Of a stretch of 64,000 nt of DNA, positions 17,545 through 25,507 are shown piece by piece. Origin of the DNA: Marinibaculum sp040216765 (GTDB taxonomy: Bacteria; Pseudomonadota; Alphaproteobacteria; Ferrovibrionales; Ferrovibrionaceae); the NCBI GenBank assembly GCA_040216765.1, contig JAVJON010000070.1, forward strand, positions 62,001-126,000. The letters run 5' to 3'. The stretch's first letter is position 1; each line of letters starts with the position of its first letter. The position numbers and the translations under genes were made by a program. Below the pieces are notes generated by a model. That model had not been told where the DNA came from. It made no database searches and was given only the letters and a program-made list of their open reading frames with translations.

Positions 17545-18231
17545 ATGGCAAACCGCGCGTTGAAGATCGACGATAGCCTGTTCGAACCGGGCGTTCCCGC
17601 GCCCGCACCGGCGCCTTCGGGGCCCGACGGCGCCCGGATCGCCGGGAGCCTGGCGGATCGGGGCAGGGCCTCGCCCGACCCGGCGGCACCGGAAGGCGCA
17701 CCTGCGGCCCAGGGTGCCGGCCTGACGGAAGCCGCGCCAGCGACAGGGTCGTCGCCCGATGGCGACAGCGGCCCGGCCGACGACCTGGCCCTGGCGGCGG
17801 CGGGTTCGCTGGCCGGCGAGGAGGCCATGGTGCGGGCGTTCAACCAGTTGCGCGATGCCGTGCGCCAGGCCACGCGGGAACGCGATGCCGGTGCGGGCGA
17901 CCCGGCGGCCGCGACGGATCTGCCGGCCGAACCGGGGCGGGAGACCCTGGAGGCAACGGGGGCGCCGGCGATGCGCGAGGATGCCCTGTTCGCCTTCGGC
18001 CCGGGCGGCGGCCGGGTGTTCCTGTCCGGCGGGGCGGGCTGGACCGATGTCGTTCGCCTGCAGGGCATCGCTGCCCCGCCCGGTCCGGGCAGCTGGAGCC
18101 TGGAACTGGAGGCGGGCGCCGCCACGGAGGTCGACGGGGCGATCCTGCTGTCGGAAGATGCGGCCGGCACCGTGCGCCTTGCCGATGGCGCCGAGCTGGT
18201 TTTCGACGGTATCGAACGTATCGAATGGTAG
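17545..18231 (+). CDS. Unknown protein with type-I-secretion-like C-terminal module
   Basis: This 228-residue protein has no firm homologue that I can name. Residues about 1-70 are Pro/Ala/Gly-rich and probably disordered (PGVPAPAPAPSGPDG). Residues about 90-115 form a helix (GEEAMVRAFNQLRDAVRQA). The last ~80 residues form a compact beta-rich module: GGAGWTDVVRLQGI, an ELEAG strand pair, then GTVRLADGAELVFDGIERIEW at the very end. From memory, this ending resembles the C-terminus of large RTX/cadherin-type proteins exported by type I secretion, where a GWTD-type block precedes a final IE-IEW. There is no signal peptide. The ATG at 17545 follows AGGCAGGCGAGG. It lies 55 bp before upp but seems unrelated to it. 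Confidence 0.55.
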   Translation: MANRALKIDDSLFEPGVPAPAPAPSGPDGARIAGSLADRGRASPDPAAPEGAPAAQGAGLTEAAPATGSSPDGDSGPADDLALAAAGSLAGEEAMVRAFNQLRDAVRQATRERDAGAGDPAAATDLPAEPGRETLEATGAPAMREDALFAFGPGGGRVFLSGGAGWTDVVRLQGIAAPPGPGSWSLELEAGAATEVDGAILLSEDAAGTVRLADGAELVFDGIERIEW

Positions 18232-18286
18232 ATCGCAGACCGCGGCCCGCGACACGGCCGCCGGTCGGCCGCAAGGGGGAACGGAG

Positions 18287-18934
18287 ATGCAGGAAAGGGG
18301 TCAACGCGGCCATCTGACGGTGGTGTCGCACCCATTGGTGCAACACAAGCTGACCCTGCTGCGCCGGCGAGAGACGTCGACGGCAAGTTTCCGCCAGCTG
18401 GTGCGCGAGCTCAGCCTGCTGCTCGCCTACGAGGTGACCCGCGAGCTGGAACTGACCATGGAGGAGATCGAGACCCCGGTATCGCCGATGGTCTCGCCCG
18501 TGCTCGCCGGCAAGAAGCTCTGCTTCATCTCCATCCTGCGTGCGGGAAACGGCATCCTGGACGGCATGCTGGACCTGGTGCCCTCGGCACGGGTGGGCCA
18601 TGTGGGCCTGTGGCGCGACCCCAAGACGCTGAAGCCGGTGGAATACTATTTCAAGGTGCCGAGCGACCTGTCGGACCGGCTCTGCATCGTTGTCGACCCG
18701 ATGCTCGCCACCGGGAATTCCGCGGCCGCAGCCGTTGCCAGGCTCCGTGAGGCGGGCGCCAGCCGGCTTCGTTTCGTCTGCCTGCTGGCCGCACCGGAAG
18801 GCGTGGCGGTGATGAAGGAGAGCTGTCCCGACGTGCCGATTTTCACGGCCGGGCTGGACCAGCGGCTCAACGAGCATGGCTATATCGTGCCGGGCCTGGG
18901 CGATGCCGGGGACCGCATCTACGGCACCCGGTAG
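18287..18934 (+). CDS. upp: Uracil phosphoribosyltransferase
   Basis: This 215-residue cytosolic salvage enzyme converts uracil and PRPP to UMP. Visible family marks are VVSHPLVQHKLTLLR near the N-terminus, ASFRQLVREL, ISILRAGNGILDGML, the PRPP-binding loop VVDPMLATGNSAAAAV, and the uracil-site HGYIVPGLGDAGDR at the end. The length is normal for the family. The ATG at 18287 has AAGGGGGAACGGAG directly upstream. The next gene begins 24 bp downstream, so upp probably heads a run of four rightward genes that includes a uracil-DNA-glycosylase-family protein. Confidence 0.95.
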   Translation: MQERGQRGHLTVVSHPLVQHKLTLLRRRETSTASFRQLVRELSLLLAYEVTRELELTMEEIETPVSPMVSPVLAGKKLCFISILRAGNGILDGMLDLVPSARVGHVGLWRDPKTLKPVEYYFKVPSDLSDRLCIVVDPMLATGNSAAAAVARLREAGASRLRFVCLLAAPEGVAVMKESCPDVPIFTAGLDQRLNEHGYIVPGLGDAGDRIYGTR

Positions 18935-18958
18935 GCGCGGGGATCCAGGCGCATCGGG

Positions 18959-19846
18959 ATGAACGACGCCAGCCTGCACGACTATCCGGTGGACCCGGCC
19001 GGCCCCGCGGGCCGGCGCCCCGACCCGGCCTGGCCCGGCGGCCGCGCCGTGGCCGTGCAGTTCTCGATCCTGGCCGCCGACCCGCTGGCCCTGTCGCCGG
19101 GCGGTGACGTGCCGGCCGCAGCCGACGCACCGGAACAGGCCATCGAGCGGGCGCGCCGCGCCGGCACCCGCCTGCCGCGCGACCTTGCCTATGGCAGCCG
19201 GGTGGGGCTTCATCGCCTGCATGCCGCGCTGCGCGGGGCGGGCCTGCCGGCCACCTGGTTTTTTGCCGCCAGCCTTGCGGAGCGGCTGCCCGGCCTGGTG
19301 CGCGAACTGGTCGCAGAGGGTCATGAGATCGCACTGTTCGGCGACGCCGCCGACCTTGCCGCAGGACCGGCAGCCGTCGCGGCGCTGCGGCAGCGCCTTG
19401 CGGCGGCGAGCGGCCTCCCCCCGGTCGGCTGGCGATCGCGACGGCGCCATCCGGACGGGCGGAAAGTCCTGCGGCGGGCCGGCGGCTTCGTCTATGACGG
19501 CGATGCGGCGGACGACGACCTGCCGTACTGGCATGCCGCCGGCGGCGGCAGGTTGCTGGTCCTGCCGGCGGTGCCGCTGGCCGGGCGCACGGCGGCGGCC
19601 CTGGCCGGCGCGCTGGCCTGTGCCCGTGACGAGGGCGCTGACCGGCCGCAGCTGCTGCGGCTGGAACTGCGGCCGGACCGGATCGGCCGGCCGGATGCGG
19701 CGGCGGGCCTGCCGCAGGCCCTTGCGGGCCTCGCGAACCATGACGATCTCTGGGTGGCGACCGCATCGGCGATCGCGGCCCACTGGGCCGCGCGGTTCCC
19801 GTTCTCCTGGCTGCCCGCCGGGGAGGGGGCGCCGACGCGGCCGTGA
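18959..19846 (+). CDS. PuuE-like polysaccharide-deacetylase-fold protein, degenerate site
   Basis: This 295-residue protein follows the pattern of allantoinase PuuE-type NodB-fold hydrolases. It has GRAVAVQFSILAADP at the first strand, AYGSRVGLHRLHAAL, then GLPATWFFAASLAERLPGLV and GHEIALFGDAADL. Later come a GGFVYDGDAADDDLPYW block and LLVLPAVPL. In active relatives the GHEI strand continues as Ala-Ser-His-Gly, giving a metal-binding His. Here it reads Ala-Leu-Phe-Gly, so a key ligand is lost and catalysis is doubtful. The start at 18959 (ATG) is 24 bp after upp and lacks a strong ribosome site. It ends overlapping a possible upstream start of the next gene, which implies one transcript. Its role is unknown. 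Confidence 0.68.
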   Translation: MNDASLHDYPVDPAGPAGRRPDPAWPGGRAVAVQFSILAADPLALSPGGDVPAAADAPEQAIERARRAGTRLPRDLAYGSRVGLHRLHAALRGAGLPATWFFAASLAERLPGLVRELVAEGHEIALFGDAADLAAGPAAVAALRQRLAAASGLPPVGWRSRRRHPDGRKVLRRAGGFVYDGDAADDDLPYWHAAGGGRLLVLPAVPLAGRTAAALAGALACARDEGADRPQLLRLELRPDRIGRPDAAAGLPQALAGLANHDDLWVATASAIAAHWAARFPFSWLPAGEGAPTRP

Positions 19847-19902
19847 TCCGCCCGCGGCCTGTCGCGCCGCCCGGGGACGGGCCAAGACCGGGAAGGAGCA
19901 AC

Positions 19903-20529
19903 GTGGCGGCACCGGAGGACTGGCTGGACCTGGATGCCCCGGCACCGCTGCGGGCCGTGCTGGAAGAGATCGGCCGCTGCCGGATCTGCGCCGGATGCCT
20001 GCCCCACGACCCCCGGCCCGTGCTGCGCCTGCACCCGGGCGCCCGGGTGATGATCTGCGGCCAGGCGCCAGGCCGCCGCGTGCATGACACCGGCATCCCG
20101 TTCAACGACCCGTCCGGCGACCGGCTTCGGGACTGGCTCGGCGTGGACCGGCGGGTCTTTTACGATCCCGGCCGCTTCGCCATACTTCCGATGGGGTTCT
20201 GTTTTCCCGGGCAGGATGGTAGGGGAGCCGATCTGCCGCCGCGACGGGAATGCGCGCCGGCCTGGCGGTCACGCCTCGCGCCCTGGTCGGCGGATGTCGG
20301 CCTGACCCTGCTGGTGGGGCAATATGCGCAAGCCTGGTATCTGGGGCGGCTGCGCCGGCGCAGCATGACCGAGACCGTGCGGCATTGGCGCGATTATCTG
20401 CCGGCCTATCTGCCCCTGCCGCATCCGAGCTGGCGGAACACGGCCTGGCTCAGGCGCCACCCCTGGTTCGAGGCCGAGGTCCTGCCCGAACTGCGCCGGC
20501 GCGTCGGTATCCTGTTGGAGGCACCTTGA
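19903..20529 (+). CDS. Uracil-DNA glycosylase family protein
   Basis: This 208-residue protein belongs to the compact UDG-superfamily branch. An N-terminal CRICAGCLPHDPRPV block is followed by the active-site-like loop ICGQAPGRRVHDTG and IPFNDPSGDRLRDWLG. Then come a Cys-bearing ILPMGFCFPGQ and PPRRECAPAW, LTLLVGQYAQ, and the second catalytic motif LPHPSWRN. The clustered cysteines could hold an iron-sulfur cluster, as in family 4 enzymes; that is inference. Glycosylase activity has not, to my knowledge, been settled for this branch. The GTG at 19903 is chosen because GGAAGGAG lies 5 bases upstream. A GTG at 19843, overlapping the previous stop, would add 20 residues without similarity. The stop overlaps the next start (TGATG). 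Confidence 0.8.
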   Translation: MAAPEDWLDLDAPAPLRAVLEEIGRCRICAGCLPHDPRPVLRLHPGARVMICGQAPGRRVHDTGIPFNDPSGDRLRDWLGVDRRVFYDPGRFAILPMGFCFPGQDGRGADLPPRRECAPAWRSRLAPWSADVGLTLLVGQYAQAWYLGRLRRRSMTETVRHWRDYLPAYLPLPHPSWRNTAWLRRHPWFEAEVLPELRRRVGILLEAP

Positions 20530-21680
20530 TGGGGAGTCACCGGGCTCCGTTCCGTTCGTTCCTGTCGCCGGCGCCGCTGCTTGGCGCGGCACTGCTGTTC
20601 GCCATGGCGCTGCTTGTCGGCTGCAGCCCGCGCCTGCAGCCGCCGGGGCCGTTGCTGGCGGTCGCGGAGGATGCCGGCCCGGCCGGCCTAGCGGCGGGCG
20701 GGCCGCCGACCGGGGAGGGGCTGCCGGGCATCCGGCCGGGCCCCGCGCGCCTGACGGACGACCTGTTCGTCATGCCCGATGGCACCGAACTGCCCTATCG
20801 GGTCTGGCGACCGCAGGCGGAGCCGCAGGCCGTCGTTCTGGCATTGCACGGTTTCAACGACTACAGCCGGGCCTTCGAACTGCCGGGCACGGCCTGGGCG
20901 GAGCAGGGCCTGGTCACCTTTGCCTATGACCAGCGCGGCTTCGGCCGGTCGCCGCACCGGGGCATCTGGGCAGGCTGGCAGCGCCTGACGGCGGATGTCT
21001 GGTCGGCGGCGGCCGCGCTGCGCGGGGCATATCCCGACCTGCCGCTGTACCTGGTCGGGGAGAGCATGGGCGGGGCGGTCATCCTGGCCGCGTTCGGGGC
21101 GGAGAGCGCGGGCTTCCGGGAGGCCGCGGGCCGGCCGCAGGTGGCGGGGGCGATCCTGTCCGCACCGGCGGTCTGGGGACGTTCGACCATGCCGCCGGTC
21201 TATCGCTGGGGCCTCTGGTTCGCCGCCCATACCCTGCCCTGGCACCCGGTCTCCGGCAGCGGCCTGCGGCGGCAGGCCAGCGACAATATCGCGGTCCTGC
21301 GGGAGCTCTGGCGGGACCCGCTGACGATCCGCTACACGCGCACCGATGCCGTCTGGGGCCTGGTCAACCTGATGGACGCGGCCCTGGGCGCGGCGGGGCG
21401 GATCGACGTGCCGGTGCTCACCCTCTACGGGGAAAAGGACGAGATCGTGCCCCCCGGGCCGGTGGCCCGGCTGCGCGACATCCTGCCGCCCGGATCCGAT
21501 CACCGCCTCTACCCGGACGGCTGGCACCTGCTGTTCCGCGACCTGGAGGCGCGGCTGGTCTGGGACGAGACGGCAAGCTGGATGCTGGAGAAAAGCAGCA
21601 GGGCGACGGCCGCCGGAGGGCAGGTCCGGCCGGAGCCGCCGGCGGCGCAGGCCGCGGAAACGCCTGCGGATACCGGATAG
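20529..21680 (+). CDS. Lipoprotein alpha/beta-hydrolase, monoglyceride lipase-like
   Basis: This 383-residue protein is predicted to be lipid-anchored. The N-terminus has a hydrophobic signal ending in the lipobox LVGC, with Cys at about residue 35, followed by a Pro/Gly-rich tether. The catalytic domain matches lysophospholipase/monoglyceride lipases: LALHGFNDYS (oxyanion), YDQRGFGRS, nucleophile elbow GESMGG, acid in YGEKDEIVPP, and His in PDGWHLLFRD. It should cleave acyl esters at the cell envelope. The tail after about residue 355 is low-complexity. Its ATG overlaps the glycosylase stop (TGATG), which implies translational coupling, although the two activities have no obvious link. It converges with the GGDEF gene 8 bp away. 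Confidence 0.88.
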   Translation: MGSHRAPFRSFLSPAPLLGAALLFAMALLVGCSPRLQPPGPLLAVAEDAGPAGLAAGGPPTGEGLPGIRPGPARLTDDLFVMPDGTELPYRVWRPQAEPQAVVLALHGFNDYSRAFELPGTAWAEQGLVTFAYDQRGFGRSPHRGIWAGWQRLTADVWSAAAALRGAYPDLPLYLVGESMGGAVILAAFGAESAGFREAAGRPQVAGAILSAPAVWGRSTMPPVYRWGLWFAAHTLPWHPVSGSGLRRQASDNIAVLRELWRDPLTIRYTRTDAVWGLVNLMDAALGAAGRIDVPVLTLYGEKDEIVPPGPVARLRDILPPGSDHRLYPDGWHLLFRDLEARLVWDETASWMLEKSSRATAAGGQVRPEPPAAQAAETPADTG

Positions 21681-21688
21681 GCGGGATC

Positions 21689-22576
21689 TCAGCCACCGCA
21701 GACGCGGTTGCGGCCCCCGTCCTTGGCCTCGTAGAGCGCCTCGTCGGCCCGCTTGCGCAGGCTGTCGCTATCGTCCCCGGCCCGCAGGCAGGCAATGCCG
21801 AAGCTGGCCGTGGCGGAGACGGGGCTGCGGGGATCGCCGACCTGTGTGGCAGCGATATCGGCACGCAGCTTCTCGGCCACGCACCGCGCCCCGTCCAGGC
21901 CCGTTTCCGGCAGCAGAATGCCGAACTCCTCGCCGCCCAGCCGGCCGCTCAGGTCGACGTTCCGCAAGCGCTTCCGCAGGACCTTGCCGACCGCCTGCAG
22001 CACGGCGTCGCCGACATCGTGCCCGTGCCGGTCGTTGATCGACTTGAAATGATCGAGGTCGAACGCGACGAAGGACAGGGTGCGGCCATAGCGCCGTGCG
22101 CGCTCCAGCTCGATCGCAAGCCCCTCCAGGAAGCGCCGGCGGTTGTGCAGGCCGGTCAGGTCGTCAAAATCCGCAAGCCGGCGGACCCGGCGCTCCTCGG
22201 CAAGGCGCTGCAGGTGATGCTTCATGCGGGCATGCAGGACCGCCGGCGCGATCGGTTTCACCAGATAGTCCAGCGCACCCTGGTCCAGGCCGCGGATCTG
22301 GTCGGCGGGCGCATCCTTGGCGGTCACGAAGATGACCGGTACCTTTTCCAGGTTCGGCAGGCTGCGGATCCGGTTCAGCAGGGCATGGCCGTCCAGGTCC
22401 GGCAGGGAGATGTCGAGCAGGATCGCATCCGGAACGAATGCCTGCAGCGCCTCCAGCGCGCCGGCCGCGTCCGCCGCCAGGACGACCTCTCCCAGGGTTT
22501 CCAGAACGGACTTGACGATCGCCGCGCTCGTTGGTTCGTCCTCGACGACAAGAAACCGGACATCCGCTTGAGTCAT
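21689..22576 (-). CDS. Response regulator with GGDEF diguanylate cyclase domain
   Basis: This 295-residue cytosolic protein should make cyclic di-GMP on phosphorylation. Residues 1 to about 120 are a receiver domain with FLVVEDE (acid pocket), LLDISLPDLDG (phospho-acceptor Asp), FVTAKDA and the switch Lys in LVKPIAP. A short linker follows, then a full GGDEF domain: DDLTGLHNRRRF, FDLDHFKSIND, the active loop GGEEF, and an RNVD product-inhibition site five residues before it. The domain order is that of single-REC PleD/WspR-like proteins. It is divergent from the hybrid kinase gene (107 bp), so that kinase is the obvious phosphodonor candidate. The ATG at 22576 has no strong ribosome site. Confidence 0.93.
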   Translation of the reverse strand: MTQADVRFLVVEDEPTSAAIVKSVLETLGEVVLAADAAGALEALQAFVPDAILLDISLPDLDGHALLNRIRSLPNLEKVPVIFVTAKDAPADQIRGLDQGALDYLVKPIAPAVLHARMKHHLQRLAEERRVRRLADFDDLTGLHNRRRFLEGLAIELERARRYGRTLSFVAFDLDHFKSINDRHGHDVGDAVLQAVGKVLRKRLRNVDLSGRLGGEEFGILLPETGLDGARCVAEKLRADIAATQVGDPRSPVSATASFGIACLRAGDDSDSLRKRADEALYEAKDGGRNRVCGG

Positions 22577-22683
22577 TCGCCACGCACTCTGGGTAATCTT
22601 AACAGAGGGTTAAGCCATTCCATCTAGATAGGGAATGATGCTGGCGCGCCAGGCGACGTCAGTTGGCAGTGGAGCGCCATTCG

Positions 22684-24906
22684 ATGTGGCCCATCCTATA
22701 CGATCTCGTCCAGAACGCAGCATTGCTCTCGCTGGGTGTCATGGCCTTCATCGCCGCGCCGGGAGAGATCGGCTGGGGGCGGCGCCCGCGCGACCGGGCC
22801 GCGATCGGCATTGTCATGGGATCGATGTCGGTCCTGGTGATGTTCGCCTCCATCGAGATCGCCCCGGGGCTGATCTTCGACGTGCGTGCCGCCCCGATCC
22901 TCGTGGCGGGGATGTTTGCCGGCTGGCCGGCGGCGGTTATTGCCGTTGTGCCGGCCATGGCGGTGCGGATCTGGCTGGGCGGCTCCGGTATGCAGATCGG
23001 CCTGCTGGCACTGGCGGTCTATGCGGTGGGCGGCGCCGTCCTGTACTGGCGCCTCCGGCAGCTGGGCACCAGCCGGTACCTGTGGATCTGTGGCTTGGGG
23101 ACCGTCCCGATCTCGCTGGTCGCGCTTTCGGGCCTGTTCCTGCTGCTGCCGGATCGCGCACAGGGGCTGCAGCTCTACGGGCAGCTGGGCCCGCTCGTGA
23201 CGGCCGGAAACCTGCTCGGCGTGGTGCTGATCGGGGCCATGCTGCATATGGAGCGCCGCCGCAGGGAGACGCTGGAGAGCCTGCGGCAGAGCGAGGCCAC
23301 GGCCCGTGCGGCGCTGAAAACCCGCAGCCGCTTCCTTGCCGGCATGAGTCACGAGATCCGGACCCCGCTGAATTCGGTGCTGGGCTATGCGCAGCTGCTG
23401 TCGGACGAGCCGCTGGCGCCACCGGCGCGGATGCGGCTGTCCCGGCTGTCCTCCGCGGCGACGTCGCTGCTGGGGCTGATCGACGACATCCTGGACTATG
23501 CCAAGATCCAGGGCGGCCAGCTGTCCGTCGTCGCCCAGCCGACGGATGTCGTCGCCTGCCTGCGCCGCAGCGCCGAGCAGGTCGAGCAGTTGAGCCCCGA
23601 ACGGCGGGTTCCGGTGGTGCTGGATATCGACCGCAACCTGCCGCCGCAATTGTCCCTGGACAGCGACAGGTTCACGCAGATCGCGACGAACCTGATCGGC
23701 AATGCGCTCAAGTTCACCGAAGCGGGGCAGGTGACAGCGCGATTGCGCCACGACCGGGTGGCCGGCGAGCTGGTCCTGCAGGTTGCCGATACCGGCATCG
23801 GCATGGCGCCGCAGGACCAGGAGCGGGTCTTCCAGCCGTTCGAGCGCCTGCAGGACATCAACGTCGCAGGGACCGGCCTTGGCCTGACCATCGTGCGTGC
23901 GGTGGTCCGTTCCATGCAGGGCCGGATCGACCTGGTCAGCGCACCGGGACAGGGCTCGATATTCACCGTTTGCCTGCCCTGCGGCGAGGTCGAAGGCGCA
24001 GCCGGTGCCGGGCTTCGGCCGGCGGTCTCGCGGCAACCCGACGCGTCCCTCGCACCGGGCCACCCGACCGGGGGCGGGGCGGATCCGGTCGACGTCGCGG
24101 GCCTGTCGGTCCTGGTGGTTGACGATACGCCGATGAATGCCGAGATCGCCGAGGCGATGCTGCAGCGTGCGGGATGCACGACCGTGCTGGCAGGGAACGG
24201 GGCGGAGGCAGTGGATGCCGTGCAGCGGCAGTCGTTCGACCTGGTCCTGATGGACATCCGGATGCCGGTGATGGACGGCTACCAGGCCGCCATCGCGATC
24301 CGTGCCCTGGAGGGGGAGCGCGCCGGCCCGCGCCAGCCGATCGTCGCGCTGACGGCACATGCCTCGCGGGCAGATGCCCAGGCGTGCTTCGACGCCGGCA
24401 TGGACGCCTTCCTGACCAAGCCGCTGAGCCGCGCGACCCTGCTGCGAACCATTCACGCACTGTGTCGCGGCGACGGCGTCCCGCCGGTCAGGAACGCCAT
24501 GCCGGGCGAGCCGTCGGCATCGCAGGCCGAGGACCTGCCGCTGCTGGACATCGACCGCCTTGCCGAACTGGGCCATTTCATGACCGCCGAGCAGGTCACC
24601 GGCCTGCTGGCGAAAGCCGCGGATACCATCGAGACGGAGGCCGCGCGCCTTGCCGGCGATACCGGTGTCGACGATGCCCAGCAGGCCTTCCACCGGCTGA
24701 TCTCGGTAGCCGGCAATGCCGGCCTGCCGCGGCTCAGCAGGTTCTGCAGGGAACTGGAACGCGACCTGCTCGCCGGGGCTGAACTGCAGCGCGCGGACGT
24801 GGAGCGCTATGCTTCGATTGCCGCGTCGAGCGTCACCATGCTGCGCAGCTACCGCCCGCCGGGCGATTCCGAAGAGGCACGGGACGCGGCGGCCTGCGGC
24901 GGCTGA
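22684..24906 (+). CDS. LYT-type membrane hybrid histidine kinase (HisKA-HATPase-REC-Hpt-like)
   Basis: This 740-residue inner-membrane sensor has several parts. Residues about 1-185 form multiple membrane segments of the 5TM-LYT kind, seen in IFDVRAAPILVAGMFAG and MAVRIWLGGSG. Then come a coiled linker, a HisKA domain with His223 (AGMSHEIRTPLNS), and a HATPase with NLIGNALKFTEAG, DTGIGM and GTGLGL. A receiver follows with Asp524 (LVLMDIRMPVMDG) and switch Lys in FLTKPLSR. The C-terminal domain has FHRLISVAGNAGL around His670 and resembles a weak Hpt. ATG 22684 is preferred; TTG 22663 and GTG 22669 are alternatives. The complete relay domains and the divergent REC-GGDEF gene suggest control of cyclic di-GMP by a membrane or cell-wall signal. 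That pairing is inference. Confidence 0.9.
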   Translation: MWPILYDLVQNAALLSLGVMAFIAAPGEIGWGRRPRDRAAIGIVMGSMSVLVMFASIEIAPGLIFDVRAAPILVAGMFAGWPAAVIAVVPAMAVRIWLGGSGMQIGLLALAVYAVGGAVLYWRLRQLGTSRYLWICGLGTVPISLVALSGLFLLLPDRAQGLQLYGQLGPLVTAGNLLGVVLIGAMLHMERRRRETLESLRQSEATARAALKTRSRFLAGMSHEIRTPLNSVLGYAQLLSDEPLAPPARMRLSRLSSAATSLLGLIDDILDYAKIQGGQLSVVAQPTDVVACLRRSAEQVEQLSPERRVPVVLDIDRNLPPQLSLDSDRFTQIATNLIGNALKFTEAGQVTARLRHDRVAGELVLQVADTGIGMAPQDQERVFQPFERLQDINVAGTGLGLTIVRAVVRSMQGRIDLVSAPGQGSIFTVCLPCGEVEGAAGAGLRPAVSRQPDASLAPGHPTGGGADPVDVAGLSVLVVDDTPMNAEIAEAMLQRAGCTTVLAGNGAEAVDAVQRQSFDLVLMDIRMPVMDGYQAAIAIRALEGERAGPRQPIVALTAHASRADAQACFDAGMDAFLTKPLSRATLLRTIHALCRGDGVPPVRNAMPGEPSASQAEDLPLLDIDRLAELGHFMTAEQVTGLLAKAADTIETEAARLAGDTGVDDAQQAFHRLISVAGNAGLPRLSRFCRELERDLLAGAELQRADVERYASIAASSVTMLRSYRPPGDSEEARDAAACGG

Positions 24907-24909
24907 CCG

Positions 24910-25350
24910 TCAGTCCCGCAGGCGCTGCTGTTCATGCGCCTCGAGCAGGGCGACCAGGTCCTCCGGCACCGCGACCGACTTGTGGCTGGTCTGGTCGGTG
25001 TTCACCCAGATGACCTCTCCGCCGGCATAGGGGCCCCCGTCCTCTCTGGGCTGGATCTCCAGCGCGAAGGCGATGCTGGACCGCCCGATCCGGGAGGTGC
25101 GGACATGGACCTCGATCTCGTCGTCGAACAGGATCGGCCGCTTGTAGTCGACCGACGTGCGCACGGTGTGGAAGTCGGTCCCGGTGCGTTCGACCTGCCC
25201 CGCATAGTCGTAATCCAGCATCCGGAAATATTCGGTGATGGCCGTATCGAAATAGGTCAGGTAGTGGGCGTTGAAGACGACCTTCTGCCCGTCGATCTCG
25301 CTATAGCGTACGCGGAACGGAAAATGGAACCTGAACACGGCGTCAGCCAT
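24910..25350 (-). CDS. Acyl-CoA thioesterase, hot-dog (4HBT) fold
   Basis: This 146-residue protein of the YbgC/4-hydroxybenzoyl-CoA thioesterase kind hydrolyses acyl-CoA in the cytosol. It shows RVRYSEIDGQKVVFNAHYLTYFDTA, with Asp in the catalytic position of the Y-x-E-x-D-x2-G-x-V-x-N/H-Y motif. Then come EYFRMLDYDY and a VHVRTSRIGRSSIAFALEI strand set. The length is typical. The ATG at 25350 has AGGAGAAG 6 bases upstream, which rules out the longer frame from 25611. The gene converges with the hybrid kinase gene (3 bp between stops). The acyl specificity cannot be read. Confidence 0.9.
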   Translation of the reverse strand: MADAVFRFHFPFRVRYSEIDGQKVVFNAHYLTYFDTAITEYFRMLDYDYAGQVERTGTDFHTVRTSVDYKRPILFDDEIEVHVRTSRIGRSSIAFALEIQPREDGGPYAGGEVIWVNTDQTSHKSVAVPEDLVALLEAHEQQRLRD

Positions 25351-25507
25351 GCATCTTCTCCTGTCGTTTCGATTGCGGGGGTCGGTCGGCGGGGGGGCGG
25401 TGCGGAAGGTCGCACAGCGGCTGTGTAGCGGGCGTGACGGGGGCCTGCAAGCCGGCCGTCCGCCGTTCGCCGCGCTGCCGCCGGCACGGCCCCGTTCCGG
25501 GGGCGGG

